A stretch of 13,588 nt of DNA from JBBDMX01 sp038241095 (GTDB taxonomy: Bacteria; Planctomycetota; Phycisphaerae; Phycisphaerales; Phycisphaeraceae): positions 1-13,588 of the forward strand of contig JBBRGB010000083.1 in NCBI GenBank assembly GCA_038241095.1, read 5' to 3'. Of this stretch, positions 1 through 5,908 are shown piece by piece; position 1 is the first letter of the stretch, and the number at the start of each line of letters is the position of its first letter. A program made the position numbers and the translations under genes. Under the pieces are notes generated by a model. That model did not search any database. It saw only the letters and a list, made by a program, of their open reading frames with translations, and was not told where the DNA came from.

Positions 1-1788
1 GCGGCCAGCCAAGGTGCCAAGACCCTCATCACCGAGTTTCTCCCTGGCTTGGGTGGCGTGGGCACGTTGGGGATGATCGCCGCCTATTACCACGGCTACC
101 GCGAGGGTTACACCGCCCAGGTCGATGCGGGCGTGGCGGCGATGGGGGGAATGGCCAGCAAGAGCACGTGGTTGCCGCAAGTCAAGGCCGAGTGGTGGCG
201 ACGGGAGAATCGCAAGGCCGGGACGACGATTTGGCAAGGTTCAATGGCCGTTGGCGCGGTGGTGCGCAAGGACGCAAACGGGCAAGTGCGAGTGGTGGGC
301 GCGGTGATCGCCACACCGCAAGGCTGCGGGGTGGTGCTGGCCCACACCGTGGTGGACGCCACGGGCAACGCCGACATCGCCGTCGCCGCCGGCGCGGATA
401 GCGAGTTCATCACCGCCGAGGAACCGGCCGTGCAGGGCGCGGGGCTTTCCAACATTGCCCTGGGCGCCAAATACACCAACACCGATTACATGTTCACCGA
501 TGACAACGATGTGGTCGATGCCTGGCAGTTGCGGATTTACGCGCGGGAGAAGTTCAAGGACGCTTGGGACACCGCCCAGCTCATCGACACCCGCGAGCGC
601 CGCCGGGTCGTCGGCGATGTCACCGTCAGCCCCATGGACATTCTTTTGCATCGCACCTGGCCCGACGCTTTGCACATCGCGTCGTCGAACTTCGACACCC
701 ACGGCTTCACCGTGCACCCGCTTTTCCTGGCCAAGCAGTTGGGCGTAACGGATTCGACGGTGTGGGTTCCCTGGCGGGCGCTGTTGCCCAAGGGGTTGGA
801 TGGCATCGTGGTGACCGGGCTGGGCATCAGTGCCCACCGCGACGCCATGCCGGTGCTGCGAATGCAGCCCGATGTGCAGAACCAGGGTTATGCCGTGGGC
901 CTGGCCACCGCCCGCGCCGCGGCCTTGGGGCAGAGCATTCGTCAACTCGACCTGCGGCCCATTCAGGAGCGTCTTGTCGAAATCGGCTGCCTGCCCGCCG
1001 AGGCGCTGGACGCCACCGATCCCTTCCCGCTTTCGGATGAGGCGCTGAAGCAAGCAGTGGCCAATGTCGTGGCGGGGTCGCGGTTGGAGGACACCTTTGA
1101 CCAACGCAAGAATCGCATCGACGGCAAGTTCAACTATGCCGACCTGTCGGCCATCTTGGCGCATGGCGAGCGTGCCATGCCTCTGTTGGTGGAGGCTTTT
1201 GCGCGTGAAGAAAACGCTGAGCATCGCCTCATGCGGGCGCATCTGCTGGCGGTGCTGGGCAACCCGGTTGGGGCCGACTTGTTGCGTGATTTCGTGGCGA
1301 AGGCTCAAGGCTGGGACGAAGGCTGGGACTATCGCGGCATGGGTCAGTTTGGCCGGTGTTTGAGCCTGCTGGACCAATTCATCGTGGCCTTGGGCCAGGC
1401 GGGTGATCGGCGGGCGTTGGAGGCGATTCTTGAGAAAGCGTCGGTGCTCGATGCCGGGCAGGCGTTGTCGCATCATCGCGCCTGTGCCTTGGCGTTGGAG
1501 AAGTTGGGCGACCATCGGGCCGCGGTGGTGTTGGCGCAAGTGCTGCGCAAGCCGGGGGTGATGGGCCACGCCACGACGAATGTGGATGAAGCCCGGCGCA
1601 TCGCGGCCGTGGGCGACCGCGTCGCTACGCAACCGCGCACCGACTCGCTGCGCGAACTTTTCCTGGCGCGGGCCTTGTTCCGCCTGGGGGATGAACGGGG
1701 TTTGGGTCGCCGCGTTCTGGAGACCTACGCATCGGACCTGCGCGGGCCGTATGCGCGACACGCCCGCGCCGTGCTCGATGGCGAGTGA
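1..1788 (+). CDS. FAD-dependent oxidoreductase with C-terminal helical-repeat region (5' partial)
   Basis: The frame is open at the left edge, so the true start lies upstream; 595 residues are visible. The sequence resembles the FAD_oxidored family (PF12831), flavoproteins of often unknown substrate. Visible landmarks are the end of the first Rossmann segment with its Gly-rich turn (LGGVGTLG, about 16-23), the family-like VVDATGNAD (117-125), an RRVVGD segment (201-206), and the second FAD-contacting segment from GIVVTGLGISAHRDAMPV (from about 268) to the Ala-rich helix ending near 311. The last 220 or so residues are Ala/Leu-rich helix pairs that look like HEAT or armadillo repeats. The dinucleotide-binding GxGxxG and any signal peptide would be upstream and cannot be seen. 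It ends 65 bp before the next gene, which has its own promoter. The family call is fairly safe; the reaction is unknown. Confidence 0.8.
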   Translation, partial: AASQGAKTLITEFLPGLGGVGTLGMIAAYYHGYREGYTAQVDAGVAAMGGMASKSTWLPQVKAEWWRRENRKAGTTIWQGSMAVGAVVRKDANGQVRVVGAVIATPQGCGVVLAHTVVDATGNADIAVAAGADSEFITAEEPAVQGAGLSNIALGAKYTNTDYMFTDDNDVVDAWQLRIYAREKFKDAWDTAQLIDTRERRRVVGDVTVSPMDILLHRTWPDALHIASSNFDTHGFTVHPLFLAKQLGVTDSTVWVPWRALLPKGLDGIVVTGLGISAHRDAMPVLRMQPDVQNQGYAVGLATARAAALGQSIRQLDLRPIQERLVEIGCLPAEALDATDPFPLSDEALKQAVANVVAGSRLEDTFDQRKNRIDGKFNYADLSAILAHGERAMPLLVEAFAREENAEHRLMRAHLLAVLGNPVGADLLRDFVAKAQGWDEGWDYRGMGQFGRCLSLLDQFIVALGQAGDRRALEAILEKASVLDAGQALSHHRACALALEKLGDHRAAVVLAQVLRKPGVMGHATTNVDEARRIAAVGDRVATQPRTDSLRELFLARALFRLGDERGLGRRVLETYASDLRGPYARHARAVLDGE

Positions 1789-1818
1789 AAGCTTGAGCGT
1801 TCGTATTTCTTGCGGGTC

Positions 1819-1846
1819 TTGACATTGCCTCGGCAGTGGTAAAGAT
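1819..1846 (+). promoter_or_regulatory. Sigma70-like promoter of the XRE gene, probably leaderless
   Basis: A perfect TTGACA lies at 1819-1824. A TG-extended, A-rich -10 candidate (TGG then TAAAGAT) lies at 1837-1846, with 15-17 bp spacing depending on register. Transcription would start at about 1852-1854, at the ATG of the HTH gene, and no Shine-Dalgarno precedes that ATG. The -35 is seen directly; the -10 is weaker. Confidence 0.5.
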
Positions 1847-1853
1847 TCACACA

Positions 1854-2204
1854 ATGAAGAATCCTAAGATCAATGTGGTGCATCGCTGCTTCACGGATGC
1901 AGAGCGGTTGCGGTTTGAGCGTGCCAAGCGTGAGGTGGCCGAAGAACTCCCGGAAATCACCGAGCGATCGCGTCGTGTTCTGGATGAAATGGAGGCCACC
2001 TTCGCCGCCATGCAACTGCTCAAGGCCGAGCGTGAAAAACGTGGCGTGACCTTGGCGGAATTGTCGCAACGCACCGGCATCGACAAGTCCAACCTTTCCA
2101 AGCTCGAAAACGACATCAACGCCAACCCCACGCTTGAAACGCTCATGCGCATCGCCCGCGCTCTGGGCGGCACCATCGAGTTTTCCTTCCGCAGCGCCGC
2201 GTGA
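1854..2204 (+). CDS. Small XRE-family HTH protein, orphan HigA-like antitoxin or regulator
   Basis: The product has 116 residues. The N-terminal half is highly charged and predicted helical (many Glu/Arg, about residues 15-55). The C-terminal half is a Cro/C1-type helix-turn-helix: LAELSQRTGIDKSNLSKLEN followed by a TLETLMRIARALG helix, ending FSFRSAA. This layout resembles HigA-type antitoxins of the HigBA2 type, which bind operator DNA and a RelE-like toxin. No toxin-sized gene lies next to it: the upstream gene is an oxidoreductase and the downstream gene is waaA, so it is either an orphan or a plain regulator. ATG 1854 is preferred to an in-frame GTG at 1836, which lies inside the promoter spacer. 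No ribosome-binding site is visible. The HTH fold is confident; the antitoxin role is a guess. Confidence 0.8.
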   Translation: MKNPKINVVHRCFTDAERLRFERAKREVAEELPEITERSRRVLDEMEATFAAMQLLKAEREKRGVTLAELSQRTGIDKSNLSKLENDINANPTLETLMRIARALGGTIEFSFRSAA

Positions 2205-2252
2205 TGGGTGCGGATCGTCGGACGAACGGACATACCCCGACGCTCATAGACG

Positions 2253-2258
2253 TACAAT
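2253..2258 (+). promoter_or_regulatory. Candidate -10 box of waaA
   Basis: TACAAT (5 of 6 to consensus) ends 8 nt before the chosen waaA ATG. No convincing -35 at 16-18 bp was found and no Shine-Dalgarno lies before the ATG. If used, it would give a leaderless waaA transcript. Read-through from the XRE promoter is an alternative, since the genes are 62 bp apart. Confidence 0.35.
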
Positions 2259-2266
2259 GCCAGCCC

Positions 2267-3538
2267 ATGATTTCGGGCTTTGACATTCTCTACGCGCTGG
2301 CTTCCATCGGGGTTGTTCCCGTGCTGGGCTGGCGCATGCTTCGGGGCAAGTATCGCACCGGATGGGCGGGTCGCTTGGGTTTCGCCAAGGTGATGCCCAA
2401 GGATCGCCCCACGCTGCTGATTCATGCCGTGAGCGTGGGGGAAATCAACCTCATTCGCCGGCTTGTGGACACGCTTTACGAGCGCACGGCGGGGGGGTTG
2501 CGCATCGTCATCGCCACCACCACCGACACCGGCCTGGCGCGTGCCCGCCAACTCTACGAACCTCGGCATGAGGTCGTGCGCTATCCGTTGGATCCGAGCT
2601 TCTGCGTCCGCCGATTTCTCAAGGCCGTGCGGCCCGACGCGGTGGCGCTGGTCGAATTGGAAATCTGGCCCAACTTCACCCGCCTCTGTCAACAACGCGG
2701 CATCCCCTTGGCGGTCATCAACGGGCGGCTCTCGGCGCGGAGCTTTCGCGGCTACCGCCGTTTCGCCTGGCTGCTGACGCCGATGTTCCGCCGGCTGTCC
2801 GTCGCCGCGGTGCAGACCGACACCTACGCGGGCCGCTTCGCGGGCATGGGCGTGGCACCCGACAAAATCCGTGTCTTTGACACCATGAAATGGGACGCCG
2901 CCGAACTGGCCGATCCCGCCACATTCCCCGGCAGCGCCCAACTGGCGCGGGCCATGGGCATCGACCCCAAGCGGCCCCTCATCGTCGCTGGCTCCACCGG
3001 CCCCGGCGAAGAGCGGATGCTCATCGATACCTGCCCGCCCGACGCCCAACTCCTGCTCGTGCCTCGCAAGCCCGAACGCTTCGAGGAAGTCGCCGCCCTG
3101 GCACCCGGCATCGTGCGCCGCACGCGACACACCGACGCCACCGCCCGCGGGTTGGATGACAAGCGTCTCTTCCTGCTCGACACCATGGGCGAGTTGCGCA
3201 AGGCCTACGCGCTTGCGAATGTGTGCATCGTGGGCCGCAGTTTTCTTGGCCTGCATGGCTCCGATTCCATCGAATCCATTGCCTTGGGCAAGCCCACCAT
3301 CATCGGCCCACATCACGGCGACTTCCAAGAAACTGTCGATGCCTTCCGCGCTGGCGAGGGCATCGAAGTCAGTGAGAATCCTGGAGAATCAGCCGCGAAA
3401 CTGCTGGCGAATCCCGACCAAGCCGCGGCCTTGGCGCAACGAGGCCAACGGGTGATCCACGCCCGCCAAGGTTCCACGCAACGTCACGCGGACATGCTGT
3501 TGTCACTGCTCAAATGGTCGGATGCGTCCAAGAACTGA
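2267..3538 (+). CDS. waaA: 3-deoxy-D-manno-octulosonic acid (Kdo) transferase
   Basis: WaaA (KdtA) is an inner-membrane GT-B enzyme that transfers Kdo from CMP-Kdo to the lipid A precursor in LPS core synthesis. The 423-residue length equals the family norm (about 425). The N-terminus is hydrophobic (about 5-22), fitting the membrane anchor. HAVSVGE carries the expected catalytic Glu (E59). ELEIWPN is at 130-136 and INGRLSARS at 151-159. In the C-terminal domain the usual GSTH reads GSTG (242-245), PRHPER reads PRKPER (266-271), and the GGHNxxE segment reads HGSDSIE (330-336), with its Glu (E336) kept. ATG 2267 was chosen because translation from it starts at the hydrophobic anchor; longer in-frame starts overlap the XRE stop and add a non-homologous leader. 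Family assignment is firm. Substrate identity is slightly less so because of the changed donor-site motifs. Confidence 0.9.
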   Translation: MISGFDILYALASIGVVPVLGWRMLRGKYRTGWAGRLGFAKVMPKDRPTLLIHAVSVGEINLIRRLVDTLYERTAGGLRIVIATTTDTGLARARQLYEPRHEVVRYPLDPSFCVRRFLKAVRPDAVALVELEIWPNFTRLCQQRGIPLAVINGRLSARSFRGYRRFAWLLTPMFRRLSVAAVQTDTYAGRFAGMGVAPDKIRVFDTMKWDAAELADPATFPGSAQLARAMGIDPKRPLIVAGSTGPGEERMLIDTCPPDAQLLLVPRKPERFEEVAALAPGIVRRTRHTDATARGLDDKRLFLLDTMGELRKAYALANVCIVGRSFLGLHGSDSIESIALGKPTIIGPHHGDFQETVDAFRAGEGIEVSENPGESAAKLLANPDQAAALAQRGQRVIHARQGSTQRHADMLLSLLKWSDASKN

Positions 3539-3545
3539 CGCATCC
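3520..3545 (+). terminator. Hairpin overlapping the waaA stop codon
   Basis: A perfect 9-bp stem, GGATGCGTC (3520-3528) and GACGCATCC (3537-3545), encloses an 8-nt loop. The waaA TGA (3536-3538) lies at the loop/stem junction. A pyrimidine-rich stretch follows, but not a clean T-run. It sits in the 32-bp gap between convergent waaA and the ankyrin gene and could act on both strands. The hairpin is seen directly; termination is inferred. Confidence 0.5.
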
Positions 3546-3570
3546 CGTTCCTCTTCACATCAACTTGGTT

Positions 3571-5091
3571 TCATCGCAGGGCGTCGGCGATGTCCTGTCG
3601 TTTGGCGATGATGGCGTATTCCAACGGCGTCAGGCCCTTGCGATCCTTGGCCGCCGATGACGCGCCCAGTTGCACCAAGGCCTTAACCGCATCGAGCCGG
3701 CCCGCCTCGGCGGCATCGTGGAGCGGCGTGCGTGCGGCGCGGTCGCGGGCGTTGACATCGCCCCCGGCCTTGATCAACGCGGTCATGATTTTCACATCGC
3801 CCCCGGTCGCCGCCAGGTGCAGGGCGGTTTTGCCCTCGTGGTCGGGGTAGCGCACATCGGCCTTGGCCTCCAACAGGGCCGCGAGCGTTTCGGCGTGACC
3901 GCCCTTGGTCGCCAGCATCAACGGGGTCATGCCTTGGCCATCGCGGGCATTGACCTGGGCCTTGCGCCCCAGCAGCAATTTGAGATTCGCGGTGCGGCCG
4001 GCGTCGGCGGCCTCGTGCAGCGGCGTGCGCCCGGCTTTGTCCTTGACCTCGATGTTCAACTGCTTACCCAGCAATGTCGCCAGCGCTTCCTTGCTTTCAC
4101 CCGCAGCCGCCATGTGCAAGGGGATGCGGCCTTGCTTGTCCATCGCAAGGACATTGGCGCGATGCGCCAGCAACATTTCGATCAACTTGACATCACCCTT
4201 TTGCGCCGCAGCGTGAAGCGGTGTGCCGCCTTGGTCATCGCGGGCGTTGGCGTCGGCACCTTTTTCGATCAAGGCCGCCGCCGCTTTCATGTCGCCGCGC
4301 ATCAGCGCCAGTTGCATGGGGGAAACCCCGCGCGGCCCACGCACATCCAGACGAGCGCCCTTGTCCAGCAACAGCGTGACAATCTCCGGCTGACGGTTGT
4401 AAATCGCCAAGTGCAAGGGCGTCCAGCCCAGCGCATCGGCGAGGTTTACATCCACGGATTTGGCCAGCAGCAGTTTGACGACCTCGGTCGCGCCGCGGTC
4501 GGCCGCCAGATGCAGGGGCGTGTCGCTTAGCGCGTTTTTCGCCGCCGGGTCGGCGCGGGCGTCGAGCAGCACAGCCGCCAGTTCCGCGTGATTCTCAAAA
4601 GCCGCCAGGTGCAGCGGCGTCCAACCATCGAGGGTGGGTTGATTGACATTGATCCGCGGATGTTTGAGCAGCAGGGCCGCGATGCCCTTGTTGTTGACTT
4701 GGGTAGCGACGTAGAGCGGCGTGGCGCCATCGGCGGCGCGGACGTTGGGGTCGGCCCCTTTGCCCAACAGATAAGTGACCATTTCACCCTTGCCCGCTTC
4801 GACGGCGATGTGCAGGGCGGTGTCCCGCAACTCACCGGCGGCGGCATCCAGTTTCGCACCATTGGCGATGAGCAGTTCGACCATCTCCACCTGTCCCCCG
4901 GCCACGGCCAGTAGCGCGGGCGTGCGCTGGGCCGCGTCCAAGCCGTTGACATCCTCGCCCAGTTTGATCAAGGCTGCGGCCCGTTCCACGTTGCCGTGGA
5001 GCGCCGCTTCGTGCAGCGGCCCGGCCAAGGCCGCGACAGGCCCCATCAGCGTCAGTAACAACATTAAAATCGGCATGTTGGCGCGGGACAT
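3571..5091 (-). CDS. Exported ankyrin-repeat protein (about 15 repeats)
   Basis: The product has 506 residues. The N-terminus MSRANMPILMLLLTLMGPVA followed by ALAG looks like a signal peptide cleaved near residue 23-25, so export to the periplasm or beyond is likely. No lipobox Cys is seen. The rest is 14 full ankyrin repeats of about 33 residues plus a final half repeat, with the TPLHLAA, LLLxxGAD and VNARD consensus recurring throughout and no other domain. Ankyrin solenoids bind proteins; the partner is unknown. ATG 5091 was chosen for its AAGGAG Shine-Dalgarno 5 nt upstream and because translation further upstream would run through the repeat DNA. It lies downstream of the transposase on the same strand but has its own -10 box. 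In free-living planctomycetes such proteins need not be host effectors. Confidence 0.88.
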   Translation of the reverse strand: MSRANMPILMLLLTLMGPVAALAGPLHEAALHGNVERAAALIKLGEDVNGLDAAQRTPALLAVAGGQVEMVELLIANGAKLDAAAGELRDTALHIAVEAGKGEMVTYLLGKGADPNVRAADGATPLYVATQVNNKGIAALLLKHPRINVNQPTLDGWTPLHLAAFENHAELAAVLLDARADPAAKNALSDTPLHLAADRGATEVVKLLLAKSVDVNLADALGWTPLHLAIYNRQPEIVTLLLDKGARLDVRGPRGVSPMQLALMRGDMKAAAALIEKGADANARDDQGGTPLHAAAQKGDVKLIEMLLAHRANVLAMDKQGRIPLHMAAAGESKEALATLLGKQLNIEVKDKAGRTPLHEAADAGRTANLKLLLGRKAQVNARDGQGMTPLMLATKGGHAETLAALLEAKADVRYPDHEGKTALHLAATGGDVKIMTALIKAGGDVNARDRAARTPLHDAAEAGRLDAVKALVQLGASSAAKDRKGLTPLEYAIIAKRQDIADALR

Positions 5092-5096
5092 GGCGG

Positions 5097-5118
5097 CTCC
5101 TTGAACGATGGAATTATA
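5097..5118 (-). promoter_or_regulatory. TATAAT box and AAGGAG ribosome-binding site of the ankyrin gene
   Basis: Read on the minus strand, a perfect TATAAT occupies 5113-5118 and AAGGAG occupies 5097-5102, 5 nt before the ATG at 5091. The predicted RNA start is near 5106, giving a leader of about 15 nt. The -35 position (about 5135-5142) falls at the edge of the first REP copy and shows no TTGACA-like sequence. Confidence 0.5.
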
Positions 5119-5135
5119 GGTATTCGAGCCGCACA

Positions 5136-5159
5136 GAGAGCCGCGCACGCAGTAAGCGG
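5136..5159. repeat. REP copy R1 (outer left)
   Basis: This is the outermost left 24-bp copy, + orientation, with core CCGCGCACGCAGTAAGCGG. It differs from R2 at 2 of 24 positions and is a hybrid of the two unit types (AGCC with GCAG). A partial echo of the unit start (GAGCCGCAC) lies just before it at 5126-5134. It is 12 bp from R2, the same gap that separates R5 and R6 on the other side. Confidence 0.85.
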
Positions 5160-5171
5160 AGGATTGGCGCA

Positions 5172-5229
5172 AAGAGCCGCGCACGAAGTAAGCGGAATGA
5201 TGCAACCGCTTACTGCGTGCGCGGTTCTT
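5172..5229. repeat. Left REP hairpin module (R2-loop-R3)
   Basis: R2 (5172-5195, +) and R3 (5206-5229, inverted) are 24-bp arms matching at 22 of 24 positions around a 10-nt loop, AATGATGCAA. The module can form a long hairpin in single-stranded DNA or RNA. Its reverse complement matches the right module at 57 of 58 positions, loop included. The transposase stop codon and last codons lie inside R3. Confidence 0.9.
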
Positions 5230-5731
5230 GGGGGCGGCTGTCGTAGAAAGCCATGCGTTGACCTTGCTGGTCCAGCGTATAGTTGATTTTTTCCTCAACT
5301 GCATTCGTGTCGTAGAGGTGAAGTGTGCTGCCGTGACGAGTCCAGCGGATTCGCTCGGTAGACTCAAAACCCGCCCGGGTCAGGTCGCGCGACGCCCTGG
5401 CTTTCAGATCACTCATGAGCCGACTTGGTTCACGCTCCGCGGTTATCACCACATGCACATGGTTGCCGCGAACATGGGCCGCCAGCAGGGACCAACGCTT
5501 CTCGTGGCACAAAGACACAATCGCGTCCCGCACCACGACACGGCGGGCCGAGTCCAAGACATAAGGTGGTTGCGACATCTCATCCTTGGCCCGCGCCACC
5601 CGCTGGGGATCGGGCGCGACAAATGCCTGGCGATAAGTGTGGTGGTCCCGGTCCACCGAGCCTTTTCCCTTGTCCGTCCCGTGCAACCAAGTGCCATAGG
5701 TCGAAAAGGTGATGAAGTAGGCCAGTGCCAT
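5210..5731 (-). CDS. REP-associated (IS200-like, Y1/HUH) tyrosine transposase
   Basis: The product has 173 residues, typical for the Y1_Tnp/RAYT group. These enzymes nick and rejoin single-stranded DNA through a tyrosine and recognise hairpins. The start MALAYFITFSTYGTWLHG is characteristic of the group. The metal-binding HUH motif is HVH at 91-93 in RGNHVHVVI. The likely nucleophile is Y151 in the C-terminal helix (INYTLDQQG). Both catalytic parts are intact and there is no frameshift. The last residues, QEPRTQ and the TAA stop, are encoded by REP copy R3. No Shine-Dalgarno is seen; a TATCAT box ends 9 nt before the ATG. It sits between rplI and the ankyrin gene, all on one strand, so read-through from rplI is possible unless the REP hairpins stop it. 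Confidence 0.88.
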   Translation of the reverse strand: MALAYFITFSTYGTWLHGTDKGKGSVDRDHHTYRQAFVAPDPQRVARAKDEMSQPPYVLDSARRVVVRDAIVSLCHEKRWSLLAAHVRGNHVHVVITAEREPSRLMSDLKARASRDLTRAGFESTERIRWTRHGSTLHLYDTNAVEEKINYTLDQQGQRMAFYDSRPQEPRTQ

Positions 5732-5740
5732 GGGGTATGG

Positions 5741-5746
5741 ATGATA
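5741..5746 (-). promoter_or_regulatory. Candidate -10 box of the transposase gene
   Basis: On the minus strand, TATCAT (5 of 6 to consensus) ends 9 nt before the transposase ATG, with no Shine-Dalgarno between. No clear -35 was found; its position falls between the start of REP R4 and the box. A leaderless transcript is inferred. Confidence 0.3.
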
Positions 5747-5780
5747 ATCGTTGCGGCCAAAAGCTGCGCACAGAGGCGAA

Positions 5781-5838
5781 AAGAACCGCGCACGCAGTAA
5801 GCGGTTGCATCATTCCGCTTACTTCGTGCGTGGCTCTT
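5781..5838. repeat. Right REP hairpin module (R4-loop-R5)
   Basis: R4 (5781-5804, +) and R5 (5815-5838, inverted) form a hairpin with the 10-nt loop TTGCATCATT, the exact reverse complement of the left module's loop. The arms match each other at 21 of 24 positions. The transposase-proximal arm is the AACC/GCAG type and the distal arm the AGCC/GAAG type, mirroring the left module. The only difference from the inverted left module is a single base in R5 (about position 5831). Confidence 0.9.
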
Positions 5839-5850
5839 TTGCGGAAAACT

Positions 5851-5874
5851 CCACTTACTTCGTGCGCGGCTCTT
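5851..5874. repeat. REP copy R6 (outer right)
   Basis: An inverted-orientation 24-bp copy 12 bp beyond R5. It is the mirror partner of R1, which differs from it at 3 of 24 positions. It carries one change in the CCGC end (CCAC). The 12-bp linkers on the two sides have the same length but little sequence identity. Confidence 0.85.
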
Positions 5875-5884
5875 TCGGACGGAT

Positions 5885-5908
5885 CCGCTTACTCTGGGCG
5901 CGGCTCAT
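5885..5908. repeat. Degenerate REP copy R7 fused to the 3' end of rplI
   Basis: An inverted-orientation copy with 4 of 24 positions changed from R2, 10 bp beyond R6. It has no counterpart on the left side. Its TAA (minus strand, 5889-5891) is the rplI stop codon, and it encodes the last residues, EPRPE. Confidence 0.75.

Larger units (their letters stand above)
5172..5838 (-). mobile_element. REP-associated tyrosine transposase element with inverted hairpin ends
   Basis: A single Y1/HUH transposase gene is enclosed by two 58-bp hairpin modules that are inverted copies of each other (57 of 58 identical). Identity stops abruptly at the inner edge of each module and falls sharply in the linkers just outside, so the unit is taken as about 667 bp. 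Classical IS200/IS605 elements have short subterminal hairpins rather than terminal inverted repeats, so this looks like a RAYT/REP locus (a BIME-like arrangement), not a standard insertion sequence. Whether it still moves as a unit is unknown. Confidence 0.7.

Noticed and set aside
1789..1853. HigB-like toxin gene beside the HTH gene
   Set aside because: The gap is only 65 bp and holds a promoter; no toxin-sized frame exists on either side.
241..1854. Long antisense reading frame opposite the FAD oxidoreductase
   Set aside because: High GC with strong codon bias leaves the antisense frame open; its composition (His/Gln/Arg-rich) is not protein-like, and the + strand gene has clear motifs.
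1847..3328. Long antisense frame opposite the XRE and waaA genes
   Set aside because: It overlaps two well-supported genes, has no recognisable domain, and shows the same shadow composition.
5092..5367. N-terminal extension of the ankyrin protein through the REP region
   Set aside because: It would skip the signal peptide start and the AAGGAG site and would translate repeat DNA plus part of the transposase gene.
5172..5838. Classical DDE insertion sequence with terminal inverted repeats
   Set aside because: The enzyme has HUH and tyrosine motifs, no DDE triad was seen, and the inverted ends are whole hairpin dimers.
5136..5908. CRISPR array
   Set aside because: Units alternate in orientation, gaps are 10-12 bp rather than spacer-sized, and no cas gene is present.
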